Origin: Heterotrichella gracilis
Lineage: Eukaryota; Sar; Xanthophyceae; Tribonematales; Xanthonemataceae
Assembly (NCBI GenBank): GCA_032358255.1
Contig: JAULBX010016749.1
Location: 25,889 to 89,888 of the forward strand
Reading direction: 5' to 3'
Length of the DNA: 64,000 nt
Part shown: positions 10,456 through 23,796 of the stretch, in pieces
How positions within the stretch are numbered: position 1 is the first letter of the stretch
How the letters are laid out: every line of letters starts with the position of its first letter
Made by a program: the position numbers and the translations under genes
Notes under the pieces: generated by a model
Databases searched by the model: none
What the model was told of the DNA's origin: nothing
The model's input: the letters and a program-made list of their open reading frames with translations, nothing else

Positions 10456-13400
10456 TACAGTACTGTTATTGATTCCCCTAGGGTTTTGTTCCCTCACAAC
10501 GTGAAGTCCTGTATATTTGTGACAATTCCAGTCTGAAATCTCTTTTTGCAGTATGCAGACTTCCAGTTCTGTGATTGTGACAGCAATCTGCAGAAAGCAA
10601 TACCGTACTTAGCGACGGTCTGTCTGTATAGTGTGTGCCCTTCCTCCTGAAGGGTTTGAGGCTTTCCTGTCTGTTGTAAGATGTGAGGCTATTCAGAAAC
10701 CTATCCAACCCCTCTAACCCTAACCCCAGGAACCTGTTCTCCAACAGCCTGGTTCGTCTTCCTTGTGGCACACTGGAAAAGAGCAATGCTCACTACCAGT
10801 GGACACTGGATGGAAGCCATGGGACACCTGTTGAGCGCAACTTGGGGTCTTTCCTATATTCTGTAAACTGGGCAAGTGCAGAACGCTTGAAGTGGCTTTG
10901 ATTTGGCTTACGGTGGCAAGCTACCCAAAAAGAGTGGTATCAGAGTGATATCAGATGTGTACTGTCTGTACAGCTGAATGACGCAGTAAACAGCCGTACA
11001 GAATTCCTTCCTTGACAAGAGGGATTCCTGGAAGCAAGCTATGTTTCCTATATCTTACAAGCCACATAGGGCAGAACTCTGCAAGCATAAGACCACACAG
11101 GGCAAAACAAAGCACTGGGTTGGAGTCGACCAACTGAGTGCCGCATGGCTATGTGGGTGCTACACTTGGGAACCACGCCGCGCTTGGTGAACCAACGACG
11201 CTACATACAATAGGGGTGCCAGCTAAACAACAACACAACAGGAAGGCACTATCTCAACTGGTAGTTCAAAAGTTTGTTGGGCCCGCGCTTTGCCAGGCCC
11301 GCGGGGGTGTACATCTTGCACATAAATATCTCCGAAAGCAACTGCAACCAGGCCGTTGTCGAGGACGGTAGAATACCCGAGCGCCAACAAGAAAGGGAAT
11401 GCGTTTATTCTGAATTGCCGCACACTTAGCGAAGGATTCCTGGTAGAAGGACCGCCCGGACAACCCTACCCTAGTCCGGGGCCGCGTCATGCCAATTCAC
11501 TGCAATAAAAACACAACAGGGGGGCAACACACCGACCATCTGCTTGGAAACCTTATTGCCCACCTACAGAAAAGCTACGCGCAGGCTGATCGGAACAACC
11601 TCCAACAGCCCAGCTGCCGTGCTGGCTGCCTCCATCCTGTCGCATCATCCTTGGTGGGCCTGCCTGGCTCACCCTTGGTGGTGGAGGTGGCCCTTCACCG
11701 CCCCCTTCACCGGGTCTATAGTGACCTCCTTCACTGGCTTGATAACGGCGTTATGTATCTCGTCCGCCAGGTTGGTCTCGCCCTTGGCCTCTCGTGCAGC
11801 CCTCCTCTTCTTCACCTTCCTGGCTATCAAGCTGAACGGGAAGCAACCCATTTGGTTGGTTGCTTGATGGGGGGTTGTTGTGGTCCAACGAAGGATGTGC
11901 AGTTGATTTAGTGAGAAAAGAAGTTGGTTTGGGATGGAAACTGTGGAATTGCCGCACTGAGGAGTGAACGCGCAATATACAGCCAACCTGTAAACACTGC
12001 AGTGACGCAAAGGAAGGCACAGGTGGAACAGTGGCCAAAAATGAGCCCTTAGGTCGGGTTTTGAGAAGAGGGTTTCGATCACAAGTTTAGGGTTTCGAAA
12101 ACACACCTTGCAAGGTGTTTTGTTTTCTTTTAAATAGAACAAGGGTTTTCAAAGCGTTTTCCATGGATGCTACTGGTACGGCCTTGAACACTGGAAGCAC
12201 GTTGTGCACAGACACCGATGCGCACACCGCAAGTCATGAGAAAGTCTTGCCATGGAGACACCCACCTTGGTCTTGAAGAGAGGAAGAAACAAACAAAACG
12301 CCCCCACACACGGTGGCACACCACAACCTGTAATGTTGAAAAACACAGACAGGCCAGGCAGCAACCAGTGGAACATGGCATTGGTCAGTAATAAGGGCAT
12401 AATAATACAATGCTACGCTTCCGGGAACTTTCCCCGGTGCATTGGTACCAAACCAAATTGTTAACAAACTTGGTCTTGAAGACGTGTTACGAACATATAT
12501 GCTTAAGAAAGGAAAAATAATGCGAATAATTTTCAGGGGCCCCATACCCCCAACATTTGATGCATTGCATACAATGCAGTGATCAACAAAGACCCCAAAG
12601 CTCTAACAAGAAACAAAATCATTTGCACATGCACTGCAAGTTGTTGCATTGCATCTGCATCAATTTGTCCCATAATATACGACAACCTTCATCTAAGCGG
12701 CCGTTCCAAAATTCACCATAAAACACACCAAAAACTGATAAGACTTGAATTTCCTTGAATCCAAAACGCGACGATGTGACCCAGATGTCACTAACAGTAT
12801 CCAATTCCAAATCATCTCCATGGCCTCCAAGTAAACGACCACATCTTCCCACATCTGGTGAGCAGCCAAATATTTGGTTGCTCTAAGCAATCATAAGACC
12901 GAATATTTTTCCAGTTTAATCCACAACGTGCAGTTGTCTAGAAAGGGTTGCTCAATGTACCGGGATCAGCGAGTCTTGGCTGCACGTCACTTAAGGCTTC
13001 ATAATGCAACCAATGGCTAGTTTCAAGCAAAAATTTTACGGAGCCTTCTACAGATAAAAAAAATATTCCTAGTATGATATCTTGAAGTCCTCTCAGGACA
13101 TTTCGAATTAGACGGTGGCTGTTTGTACTATCCATGCCAAATGCCCAGCACGAAACATCCTCGGCTCGCCAAAACCCTTGAGGTTGGAAGGCTTAGTCTG
13201 GGTGGTAGGGGGATGTCAACATCTGGCGGTGCCCTCACTAGTGCCTTTTAAAGTAGATTGCATCCCAGGTTGATGGCCACGTGTTGCTAAAGACGACATG
13301 GTATTGCGTAAATGACCACCCACGGGTGCCCTGCATTTATCGCCCCTTAGCCCCCGGAGCAATCCCCAAGCGGGCTGCCATCATTATCATCACCACACAC

Positions 13401-13683
13401 TGCGCAACCACAACACACAATGAGTACTTCAATGCACTCATGGATGATCCATTGCACATCCAATGGCCTGGTGGCTTCTGGCAATGGTTTTTATATATTG
13501 CATTGTGTGGCTGCGACCAAACCACCACACATGAATGATTCCAATCTCAGCCACAATTGGTGGTATGAGAATTATATACGCTATTCAATGGTAGTCATCA
13601 ACAGTTCAGTAGTGGTGGACTGCCGTCTTTGCATATTAAGAATCAAGAGATGGACATTCAAGTGGCATTGCATGGAGTGGGTG
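10456..13683. other. Mostly non-coding region
   Basis: The left part holds a candidate retroelement primer-binding motif near 10935. The middle has one possible minus-strand exon, described separately. About 12400-13090 is AT-richer with no convincing frame. About 13090-13683 is the 3' flank of the truncated giant-gene copy and is visibly similar to 24430-25280. No RNA gene was recognised. Confidence 0.45.
11673..11831 (-). CDS. Possible exon of an unrecognised basic protein
   Basis: On the minus strand an acceptor (CCGTTCAG) opens a frame beginning LIARKVKKRRAAREAKGE and continuing through NLADEIHNAVIKPVKEV to a GG|GTGAGC donor. The Lys/Arg/Glu composition with alternating charges looks coding rather than random. 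I could not connect it to a start or a terminal exon and do not recognise the family. It could be one exon of a small gene or a fossil. Confidence 0.3.
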
Positions 13684-16600
13684 TCACTGCATGGTGAGAA
13701 AAGTCGTGATCCAAAGGGCTTGCCAATGGAGAACAACGTAGTCATGGAAGGTCAAGCATCTAGGGGGGTTGTTGGTCTCACATTCTGGGCACTTGCAAGC
13801 CGCCGGATTTGCTGCACAGCACACACAAATCTGGTTGGTAAGGGAGCGGTTCACCACCCAACTGCGAAGCGCACAAATGTGCTTGCAAAGAGTGCAGTCC
13901 TTCAGTGCAGCCATGCATGTACAAAAACTACCTGTATCGCTTTGCCAGGTTCCAGAGCCACACACACAACACCTTGACATGATCCCCACTCCCATGCACT
14001 AATTGCACATCCTCGTGCATGCTCTCAAAGCAGACCATCATTGCCTCACCTTTGCAATACACACTCAGCAGATTGTCAGATGCCCCGCACATGGTCGAGG
14101 CCTCATCAATCGCATTGTCCAAAAGGTAGAGCCCTGCCACAGCAGGGCCCAGTGGTGTGGCAGCGGTGGCACCAATTGCGGCCTTCCATGCAGAAGCCAG
14201 CGTGGCATCCAAAATCTTGCTACCCACATAATTGGCCGCCTCCCCAGCCAGCCAGCCCATGATGGCTTCAGCTGTTGCCGCCCCGCTGCCGCCAGAGGGA
14301 GTCCCGCTGCCACCACTGCCCCAGGGCAAAAGTTGGGTGCCAGGAGTGCTACCGCCACTACTGCCAGTGCCCCCCCTAGCATTAGACACCCACGCCACGC
14401 TGCTGCCATCCCCATACACATTGCTGCCCCCGCCGCTGCCTTGAGGGCCAAACCCGGGGCTGATCACCACTGGCACAGTCCCGTTGACGCAGAAAATTGG
14501 GGTTGGGGTGGCATCGTTGAGGAAACATACCGCCTGGCGCACCGTGATGCCGCTCCACTTGGTCGCCATCTGGTCTGCAATCCCCACCCCCATGGCGATC
14601 ATCACCAGGGGGATTTGGTCACTGGAGGACGCGGTCCCCAGCAGCTGCCTGCGGCGGTGAAGCCCCAGGAGGTCTTGGAGAGCAGATCTGCGGCGGTAGC
14701 CATTGATAATCCCAATGGCAGCGCAGAAATCGTTGATGGGCTGCGCAAGGGGGGGCGCGCATGTGTTCAGCAGCCGCCGCACTCCAGCGGCGCGCCTCGT
14801 CAAGGGGTGGATGGATATGTCAAGGGACGGGGAGTCGAGGACCAGTGTGCGGCCGGAAAGGCTGGCGCCGCTGTTGGGGTTGGTTTGAAGGAGCTTGCGC
14901 CTCCGCTTGGCCCCCAGTTGACCGTTGTCCACAACCGACAGGCTCACCGAATCCCAGAAATCTGGGTTGTCCATCCCGAACTGCAGCACATCCGCCAGGC
15001 GGGGATAATAGTCCAGGTAGGAGCCATCGTCGTCAAACAAGGGGAGGGAAATGGCGAGGGCAGGTAGGCTAACCCAGGGGGGGCGGTGGCAACCACTGCA
15101 ATAGCATCATCCCCATCGGCATTGACACCGGGCTGGAAAAACTGCATTGTGACTCCCGAGGGGAGCGATGCTCTGAAGTTGGGACGCGTGGTTGGGCTGT
15201 TGAATGTGGTATTGATTGCATAGCCTGGGGCGCTTGGGAATGTGTAGTTGATTAAAATGGCGGAGGTGCCTGGAAGAAAGGAATGACACGGAATAAGGTT
15301 AGCTATTATTTACAGTTGGGCAGTTGAGGGAGGCACTCATGTAGTGGATATGATTGCAGGAGTGCATGGGATGTGGGAAAGCTGTTGCAGGCAAAAATTG
15401 TGGGAAGGAATGCAAGGAAAGTGTGCGTGGGGTGGCAATGAGGCAGAAGATGGGAATACTGGAAGAAGACAAGGGTAAGTTGAGACAAGGGCAATCCGGG
15501 CTGCCCCTGCGTGGCGTGGGAGGCATACAATGTCAGGTAATCCTTACAGTTTTGCGGGGGAGAGGGAAGAATTGGGAGGAACCAATCACGGGTAGTGAAA
15601 ATTAACATTGTGTAACAGAAATGCCACTGTTACTAAATGCTGCCTATTTCCTGAGACCCTAAGCCAGGATTAGGGTCTGGGCCCGCGAGATTACCCTACA
15701 TTGGGGTAATGACTGGATGATCTGTTCATCGTGTGGGCAATTGTAGCACAGCTCATTTGAAGGCTATTAGCGGCATGCGAGTGTGCGTGCAATTGCTATT
15801 TCACAGCAGCGTACCTACTAAGCACTCGACGCTATTAGCACGCTGAGCATGCACCTGCTGCCTCAGAGCGGTGCAGCTTCTAAAAATAAGGCTGCATGCT
15901 GACTAAGAGGAAGAGTCACCAAGATGCACCTTCTACAATGCGCACTCCCTCTTATCCTGCACCTGCTAGACTGCCGAGCTTATTACGGTGCAAGTGCACC
16001 ACAGCTAGACAACTTAGAACTTGAAGAGTATATAAGCTGAGATCGGCAACAGACCACAACCTTCAAGTTCACTAAGAAACTGCTGCTAAACTAGACATCC
16101 CGTTACACATTGGTAAGAATCGTGGGAGTACTTGGCACCCACAACTTTTATAGTAGGGGCGAGAACATGCGCGAGGATTTGGAGGAAAGGGAGGTAAAGT
16201 TTGGGCGAAAATGCATGAAGGAGGGTAAGGAATCAACATGATGCATGCACAGTGCCTTACCGACTGTTGTGGTGAAGAAACCCTTGGCAGCTAGGTTTGC
16301 GACAATTCGAGGGGAGACAACGTTGGACTGCAGCGGGCACAGTGTGAGAGTGGTAAATGACGTGTCCTTCCTGTCAAGGTAATCGCAATCAGCCCCGGAT
16401 TTGTCAGCCACATCCTGTCTGTCCGCATTTGCGCCACATGAGGTGGCATCCCAGCAGCCGCTGGGGCAGAATTGGCGCTGGACGCACTGCGGCTGACCAG
16501 TGTCTGGGTCGGTTGCGCTAGTTGCGCAAGAGACGTAGCAGCGGCATGCGGTGGTGTTTGCAATGGCCTTGTACCTCGCCCCGCTGGCATTGTAGAGGTT

Positions 16601-19600
16601 GCACTGGCCTGCGGGAGGGAGACATCATGGTCTAACATCATGGTCACAAAATCCTATAATATTTCCGCCCACAAGAGCGTGGTAATAGCCATCATGATGG
16701 TGCAATGGCCAAGGCGCATTTGCATCAAACAGGGTATTGGAAGAGATGCAGGTAGGGCTGGCACCTGGCAGCGGCTTGCCAAGGGTAGGGTTTAGGGTTC
16801 AGTGCTTAGGATTCGGCGGCTTGTCTAGGAGAGGGGTGGAAGGCGGGGGACCATGACTGGTAAATGCGCCCCACCTGGAGCATGCATGTAGCTGTGGTGA
16901 AAAGGCACCCATGAACGTAAACGGTTTTCATGGCACCGAGGGCAGGTACTGTGCACTGGCAGGTCCTTTGAGAAGCAATGCGCAATGTCTGCCTTTAGTC
17001 TTCCTTCACTATATTAAAAATCAATATATATTTTTGCAATACAATGTGATTCCTGTAGTGAAAAGAGGGTGGCAAGGAGTGTGTGCCAGGGGCTTGAAAA
17101 TCACACGTGATGGAGGCGGGTGGTACATTTACTTACCTTTTGTGGGGTTGGGGCAGTGCGCTGTGAAGCCTGCAGACAAGGGGATGCGCCAACGATGAGA
17201 TTGGACTATACTACAGATGAGCCAAGGGTGAGGTTGGACAATTTTACAAATGCGAACTTGGTTAACTCGCAATTGCACCACCTTGACACCCTATAAGAAT
17301 ATGTGCATCTCTATCCAACGGCCTCAGTCAAAATAATAGATGTTGTTCTTAATGGATGACAACATATATGTGAATATATTATGCCAATAGAACTACATAA
17401 TCTAATGAATACACCAATGCGAGCTGATTTGGCATTGCAAAGCCACCCCACACATGGACTCCCTCACTGTGCAAGCTTTTGACTGCTATAGAAGTGCAAA
17501 AATCGAAAGGCTCAATGGGTTTTCCTTAATCAGTATGGTGAAACCATAGCTCAGTTGGGCCAAGTCTGGGAGAACATCTTCAAGGGTTGTTATCTGTGGA
17601 ACAGCCTACTTGGGCGGGCCTGAACATCCCGGGCATGCAAAATTTAATTCTCTGCAATCGCTAGTCAAAAGGTTTCCATAAACCATCATAGTATACACTG
17701 AAGACTTGCAGCAATGAAACAAATGAGTCTAGAATGAGCCCTCTGTCGACTCCTCCAAATAGCACCAACCGTAGTATCATCCTTACCTGGGTCGTTGCTG
17801 TACACGTTGATTGCATCAGCATTAGACATCGGGGTGAAGGGGGTCACTGCCCCAAAGTTCTTGCAATTTGTCACGTTCCCTTGCCAGCAGGTTGTTGAGC
17901 AAAACTGCCAGTATGCCACAGGCGTGCTGCCACTTTGGTAGTTTGTGTAGAAATTATACAGCTCCTTGGCTCGGGTGTAGCACTGGAGGGGTGATGAGCT
18001 GGGGTACCCAACTGAGCTTCCCACAATGGCCAGAGTGGGAGAGAAGGCGATGCAAGTGCCTACAGGGGTGGGGGCAGGTGGGGGCAGTACAAGGGGAGGG
18101 GGCACAAACACCTGCTTTTGTACATGTGACAGTACGAACAACCGCATTTCAATTGAGGGCGGTACAAGTGAGTCAATCATGTGACGGCTGTATACATGTG
18201 CGGGGTACAAGTTTGAGTACAAGCATGTACCGTACTCACCAAGGGGAGCGCTCACATTGAAAGTTGCAGGAGGGCACTTGGGTGCTGAACCTGCGACACA
18301 GCAAAGCGAAATTACCCGTCATGCGATTGTACCGCGGCATAGCCATCAGCCGCATTTCATGTGCGCACAGGAGGGAGACATGCAGCATGGACTCAACAAT
18401 CTCAAATGGACAAGCCTTTAACCCTAGGACCTATAATGTTTTTGACGGAATGCACAAGCTCCTGGTTAATCTGGTGGACATGGGCCCTAGCCACCCATCA
18501 AATATCGCCAGCACCTGTACTGCCTCTTACCTTGGCAGATGCTGCTGTCAAGCACGTTGCCCTCATTGTATGGTAGCAGGGGCATGGTGGCCTGGCAGGC
18601 TTCATCGCTCAGGCCACAGCTTGCATCGCAGTACTGGGTGGTCTGGACATTGGAAAGGAGGGAGTTCTGCGCTTGGCACAGGCAGTAGGATACGTTTCGT
18701 AGGGTGTAGAGCACGTTGTTGTTCTTGTTGGGGTAGGTGAAGCAGGAGCCTGTAGGAGGGGAGGTATGTATAAGAGGAAAACCCTAGTGGAGGGTTTCTC
18801 CGGGTTTTCGGTGCATAGCTGGAAAACAGGTGTGTGCTCCTTAGCTGCACGTACAAACCCTACGGGGATATCAAATGTCCAGGTTGAACTTTATTAGGGT
18901 TATTCACTTGTGGGATACGGCTAGCAGCTTGACCATATACTTGTATAAATGCCCTCATGCAATGCAACCCAACGCTGCATGTTGGGCAATGCAGAAACCC
19001 TGAACCCTACAACAGCAATTCCAGATAGACCAAACTTTATTTTTAAAGAAGAAACAAATGGACCTTGTACTCACCGCGGCTGCCAAGGGCGTTTGTTGGG
19101 CAGTGGGGCTTGAAACCTGCAGAAAAACACAATGACAGATGTGCTTAAGTCCAGTATCATCAGATCTTCACAAACGAAACGTGTGATGGGTCCGTGCAAG
19201 GCCGAAGGACCCTGAAATGGTCCCATATGTGCACTGAATGGCTCCTGATACAAGACAAGCTTTCATCAAACAGCATCAAACAGCACTTAATTCGATGGTT
19301 ACTCATGTTGAAGGTTGACTTACCTGCAACACATGCACCACCGAACAACTGAGATAGAATTGCACCAAATAAGATATCGGAAGAGCCCACCCTGGCCCTG
19401 CAATGGTCAAATACAACCCTAACGAAACTTCCTGTTGGTCTAATAGTACCTGCTGCGCACCACTCCCCAGCCAAGTTCTCACTGGAGTACCGAGGCAGCA
19501 CAGAGTTGATGCAATCAGTGAGTGGCCCCCAGCACTTGTCGCAGAAGCGCAGGTAGTAGGTGCCGGACAGTGCGTTCCATTGCGAGGCGCACTGGCAGGG

Positions 19601-22600
19601 GCTGAGGTTGGTCATGTTCCCGATCAGCTTGCCTGTCGAGTCTAAGAAGACGCATGTGCCTGCAGTATGCATGAGGGAGATGTGTTAGGGTTCAGAATTT
19701 AGGGTTCAGGGTTTGCAATTGAGCTGGAGTAGCACAAACAGATGGTAGGGACTGAGAGAATGACCTTGAACCAAAAACGCTGACCAGCCTCCGCGGATGA
19801 ACCCCACTGATTTGTCGTAACCAATGCCCTTGCGCTCGAGAGGAGGAGCGCATCCTATTTCTTTGCTTGTTTAGTTGTGGCACAGCAGAAAAGCGCTCAC
19901 AAGCCACCAGCTGTCGTGAACCCAGCGCACCAATCAAGTTTGATTTCAGAGCTTACCTATTGAGCTTGATGGTTTCAGAGCTGCCGGAGGGCATGCTGCA
20001 GGCTGCTCCACGGGGCAGTATGTTGGTAAGACTGTCAGGTAATAGCTCCAGGAGTATTTGGGGGTTGTTGTGACCAGGTTGGTTGTGCAGGTGTTGATAT
20101 CTTTCCAGCAGCCGTTGGCACAGAATGTGTACCTGTGAGTGGGCAACAACAGAACTTTTCAAGCCTGATATCCTGTGGCTTGCCCTATACCCCAGTCAAC
20201 CCTAATGTACACAGACAACTTGTGACGTGCTTCAAATGGCCCTGTGCTAACAGAACTTGTTTGGTGCAAATGCAACACAATGGTGTGAGTGATCTCAGGA
20301 CAGTACTGCTTGTCGGTGCATATACACATCATGGGGATTACAGACTAAAAGATTGATGATAAAAAGTCATAGTGATTAGTCTAAACATGGAATGAAGAGC
20401 ATAGGTGGACTCCTAGGTGGAGTCATTTAGGGGAAATTTTAGGAAATGGAGGGGGCAGTCATGGCAAGACCTGCCTCAATTGCGGCTGTCATGGGCAGCG
20501 GTGCACGGGGCGCATTCCATGGTAACCAAGTGCACGTGCATGCATACATGCACTCAAATGCACAAGGTTACACAGGAATGCGCATAGTAGGTTCCCATTA
20601 ATATTGTATTACCCTTGTATGTGCTCACCTGGGTGCCACATCGTAGGCCCTTTGATTGCACACACATTCCGACACATTTGTCAAGGGGGAGCCCACCACC
20701 TGCTTCAGGGAGTTGTCATACATGACACACGTGCCTGCAGGGGAGGTAAACAGAGCCGGTATGTCAAGGGTCAACAAGGCCTGCATGCACCTGTCAGGAA
20801 CAAAGTTCAGCAGGTCAATCCTGAGCCACATGCAAATTACACGCCACAAACAAACATCTGACCTATCCCTATTTACAGGACATTCAGTAGAGGAAACAAA
20901 TCCTAATCAAGAGTTTGTCAGCCTCTAAAACCCTATTTGCCGGTTGACCAAACCCTTACCCAGTGATCCTGCTCCATCGCTGCTCACAAAGCTCTTATCC
21001 GGGCAGAAGGCCTTGTAGCCTGCGCACACCAATTTGTCTCAAGAGGTTTGGAAACTTCCAGCTCATGAAGGCTTAGCGTGGTTGAGCAGAGAGATAATCA
21101 GCAAGCCTCCTTTGGGCAGTGGAACAAGACAGGGTACGCAGAGGTTTTGGGCTTTCAAGACTGGCAACTTAAACATTAGTAGGGACCTTCCACGATTGCA
21201 TGGGTGACATGAGAATCGCGCTTTGCTGCTGCCGCTTGTGAAGGCAGGTGTGCATGGTATGCGGCCACCATCAATGGATGCATCCCACCTGGGACATGTT
21301 CGTATCTGTACTTGCTCGTGGTGATAACAAACAGCCTACCTGTGTCGCATTCATTGGAGAAACCTGTTCGGAACATAGGGGCTGCTTTGGAGCACAGCCC
21401 CAGCTTGTTGGCAGGCCAGCATGAGCCATCACAGAACTGGTAGTAGTACGCGTTGACCATCACGCTTGCCCTCTGGCTACAGATGCAGTTGCTTGTGTTG
21501 CTGAGGGTAGAGACCAGGGCTCCAAGGTTGGTGTACAAGTTGCACGTGCCTGCAGGGGAGGGAATGGGGAGTCAGCGAGTGTGTGCTGGGAGGAGGGCAT
21601 AGGAGTCGGATTGTGTAAAGATCCGCTGTTAAGGCTTGAGTTTGCAAAGAATAGAGCAAAGAACCCTAATGCAAACCCTAGCAAGGGTGTCAAGGGTAGG
21701 AGCAAGGCGTTCTGGCATACTAAGTGAGGGATATGGGCTGAAAATCTAAACAGTGCACCAGACAAGTGTGCAGAAGCAAGGCGGACCAGCCAACAACATG
21801 GCTTCCACCAGTTCCAGCGTGCAGGGGTTTTGAGGCAGAGGTTGAGGGTTTCTTACCTAGGGTGATTGTGTCCCTTGGAATGGTGAGTGGGTAGGCGCCT
21901 TCACATCGGGGCTGGTACACTGCAGAAGGAAGCCAAAAGCACTTGATATAAAACCAGGAGATATCCCAGTCTAATTAAAAATGGAAAGATCCTCCATTGA
22001 TCATCTATTGATGCCGCTTTGAGACCCCATGCGAGACTATTTCAAATGTACTTGAGGTTGAATTTTCTATCGAGCCATCTAAGGGTGGGATATAGATGTT
22101 TAGAAAACAACCACCAGGACAATCTTGTGTGCATGGCCCCACAATGACACCGTGCACGCAAAACAAGTCCAAATATACACCTCTCAAAGCTTCCCTTTGC
22201 ACCTCTTCTATATGCCTGGCAAGGGTTCAGGTTTTAGGGTTTAGGGTTTAGTACCTTCTCCATATGCCTGGCAAACCAGGTTCTCGGAAATGATATACAA
22301 GTTGTTCAAGTAGGACAGCTTTGCCTGGCACATCCCCAGCTTGCCCGCCCAGCATCTGCTATCGCAGAATTGGCGGTTGGGGTATCTGTTGGGGTCTAGT
22401 CGGGATTTCTGGTAGCAGGCGCAAGGGGTGGTATTGTTGATGGTTAGGACCAGGGAGTAGGAGTCATCCAAGAGGAAGCAGGTCCCCGTGGCTGCACAAC
22501 AGGGGAGGGAGGAATATTAGGGGAATGGGATGGAGGGGGGATGCGGGTGAGAGGTGTGACTGAGTGATGGGTGGGTATGATCACATCTGGGGAAGTATTG

Positions 22601-23796
22601 GCTGAGAGTGAGCAAAGGGTGGACAAGGCTTTATGTCTTCATACTCCACTGGGCAGCGGGAGTGTACATGGCTGCAGCATGTGATACACATAGCACACAG
22701 CGTAACAGCTTGCAAGCACTTTACTCCATACCAGGCAAGAGTTTAGGGTCTACACCATTGACAGGCATGTGGAGATTAGTGCCACATTGTCATCATCCAA
22801 GCAGCTGCAAGGTAGAAACATTACGCATGCAACAGGGAGGTCACCCACCACCAACTCCAGTGTCAAAGCCATCACAGCTGCGCAGTTGGGCAGTGGAGTT
22901 GAAGGGGCAGATGGCGCGGTAGCCTGCGCGGGTGGGGATTGGGCTCGGCAAAGTGGGGATTGAAGTAAGACACAGAACTGCAATTAAGCAAAGCGCCAGG
23001 CGGACGCATGTGGGGATTGCAGTGCAATTCTAGTGCACTTATATTTGGATCCATATTGAATCCACACATGCAAAACAACGCATAGCCACACGTTCACATG
23101 CACCCTCCCATATTGCTCTCTGTGCAATCAGTGTGCATTGTGCATTGGAATGATCAGCTGGCTAGGGTTTTAGCGTCAGGGTTCAGGCCTCAGGCCCACT
23201 CCTCCCGCTGCAGCACTCACGGTCAGCAGTTGCGCATTTTGCATTTGAGTTATCTGACATCATCGGCACGTAGGCACGGCACCCAGGGGCGTTGCCAGAC
23301 CAGCACGCGTTGTCGCAGAACTGGCGGTAGTCGGCTCCAAAGCTGTACTGGTTGTTGTAGCAGGTGCAAGGACTGACGGAGGTGTAGGTCTTGACCAGTA
23401 CCAGGTTGGAGTCATACAGGTAGCAGCTGCCTGTAGCCATAGGGATGAAGGTGTTACGTTTTGGGAGATGGGGAGGAACATGGCGGGGGCCATTGGGGGA
23501 TCATGATTTCGAGTGAGAAAAGGACCCCCTTGCACACAGTGAGTAGAAATTGCGCATTCCAGCTCTGAAGCCAAAATAGTATACAAGGGGATATATGTAC
23601 TTAAGAACATAGCATGGCAGGAGGAGAGTGGGGCGAGCATATACATACATGCTGCTTGCTGTAGTATTGCTGGTTGCGTGCCAAAATGGCCATTGCAACA
23701 GCAAGGGTCTACTACAACTGAGATGCAATTTGCATCCCTCGGGGATTGTTAGCTCACCTACGAAGTTCTCGGTGGTCGCACATGCTGTACCATCAT
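13684..23796 (-). pseudogene. Truncated, frameshifted copy of the giant Cys-rich modular gene
   Basis: Eighteen exons match the last eighteen of the neighbouring gene in order, size and phase: 23758-23796, 23221-23430, 22852-22923, 22255-22491, 21857-21919, 21340-21549, 20960-21019, 20629-20734, 19957-20132, 19450-19659, 19075-19116, 18531-18749, 18240-18290, 17787-18059, 17137-17169, 16261-16608, 14050-15269 and 13684-13811. The signal peptide, the Pro-rich domain and the first seven Cys modules are absent. The promoter-like block at 23965-24425 lies almost directly upstream of the first exon. The C-terminal exon is 1,220 nt, not a multiple of three. One base is missing near 15069 (TAGGCTAACC against TAGGCCTAACC in the intact gene), which shifts the frame early in the C-terminal domain. 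All other module exons remain open with their Cys kept, so inactivation is recent or the missing base is a sequencing error. Confidence 0.75.
22226..22250. repeat. Interstitial telomere-like repeat
   Basis: A short TTTTAGGGTTTAGGGTTTAG run in an intron of the truncated copy matches the plant/green-algal telomere unit TTTAGGG. Confidence 0.8.

Noticed and set aside
12619-12890. Minus-strand frames in the AT-rich stretch near 12.7 kb
   Set aside because: Short, with no splice connections or family features; composition looks non-coding.
14003-15067. Plus-strand 354-codon open frame
   Set aside because: Antisense of the C-terminal exon of the truncated copy; the corresponding frame at 26156-26782 is likewise antisense of the intact gene.
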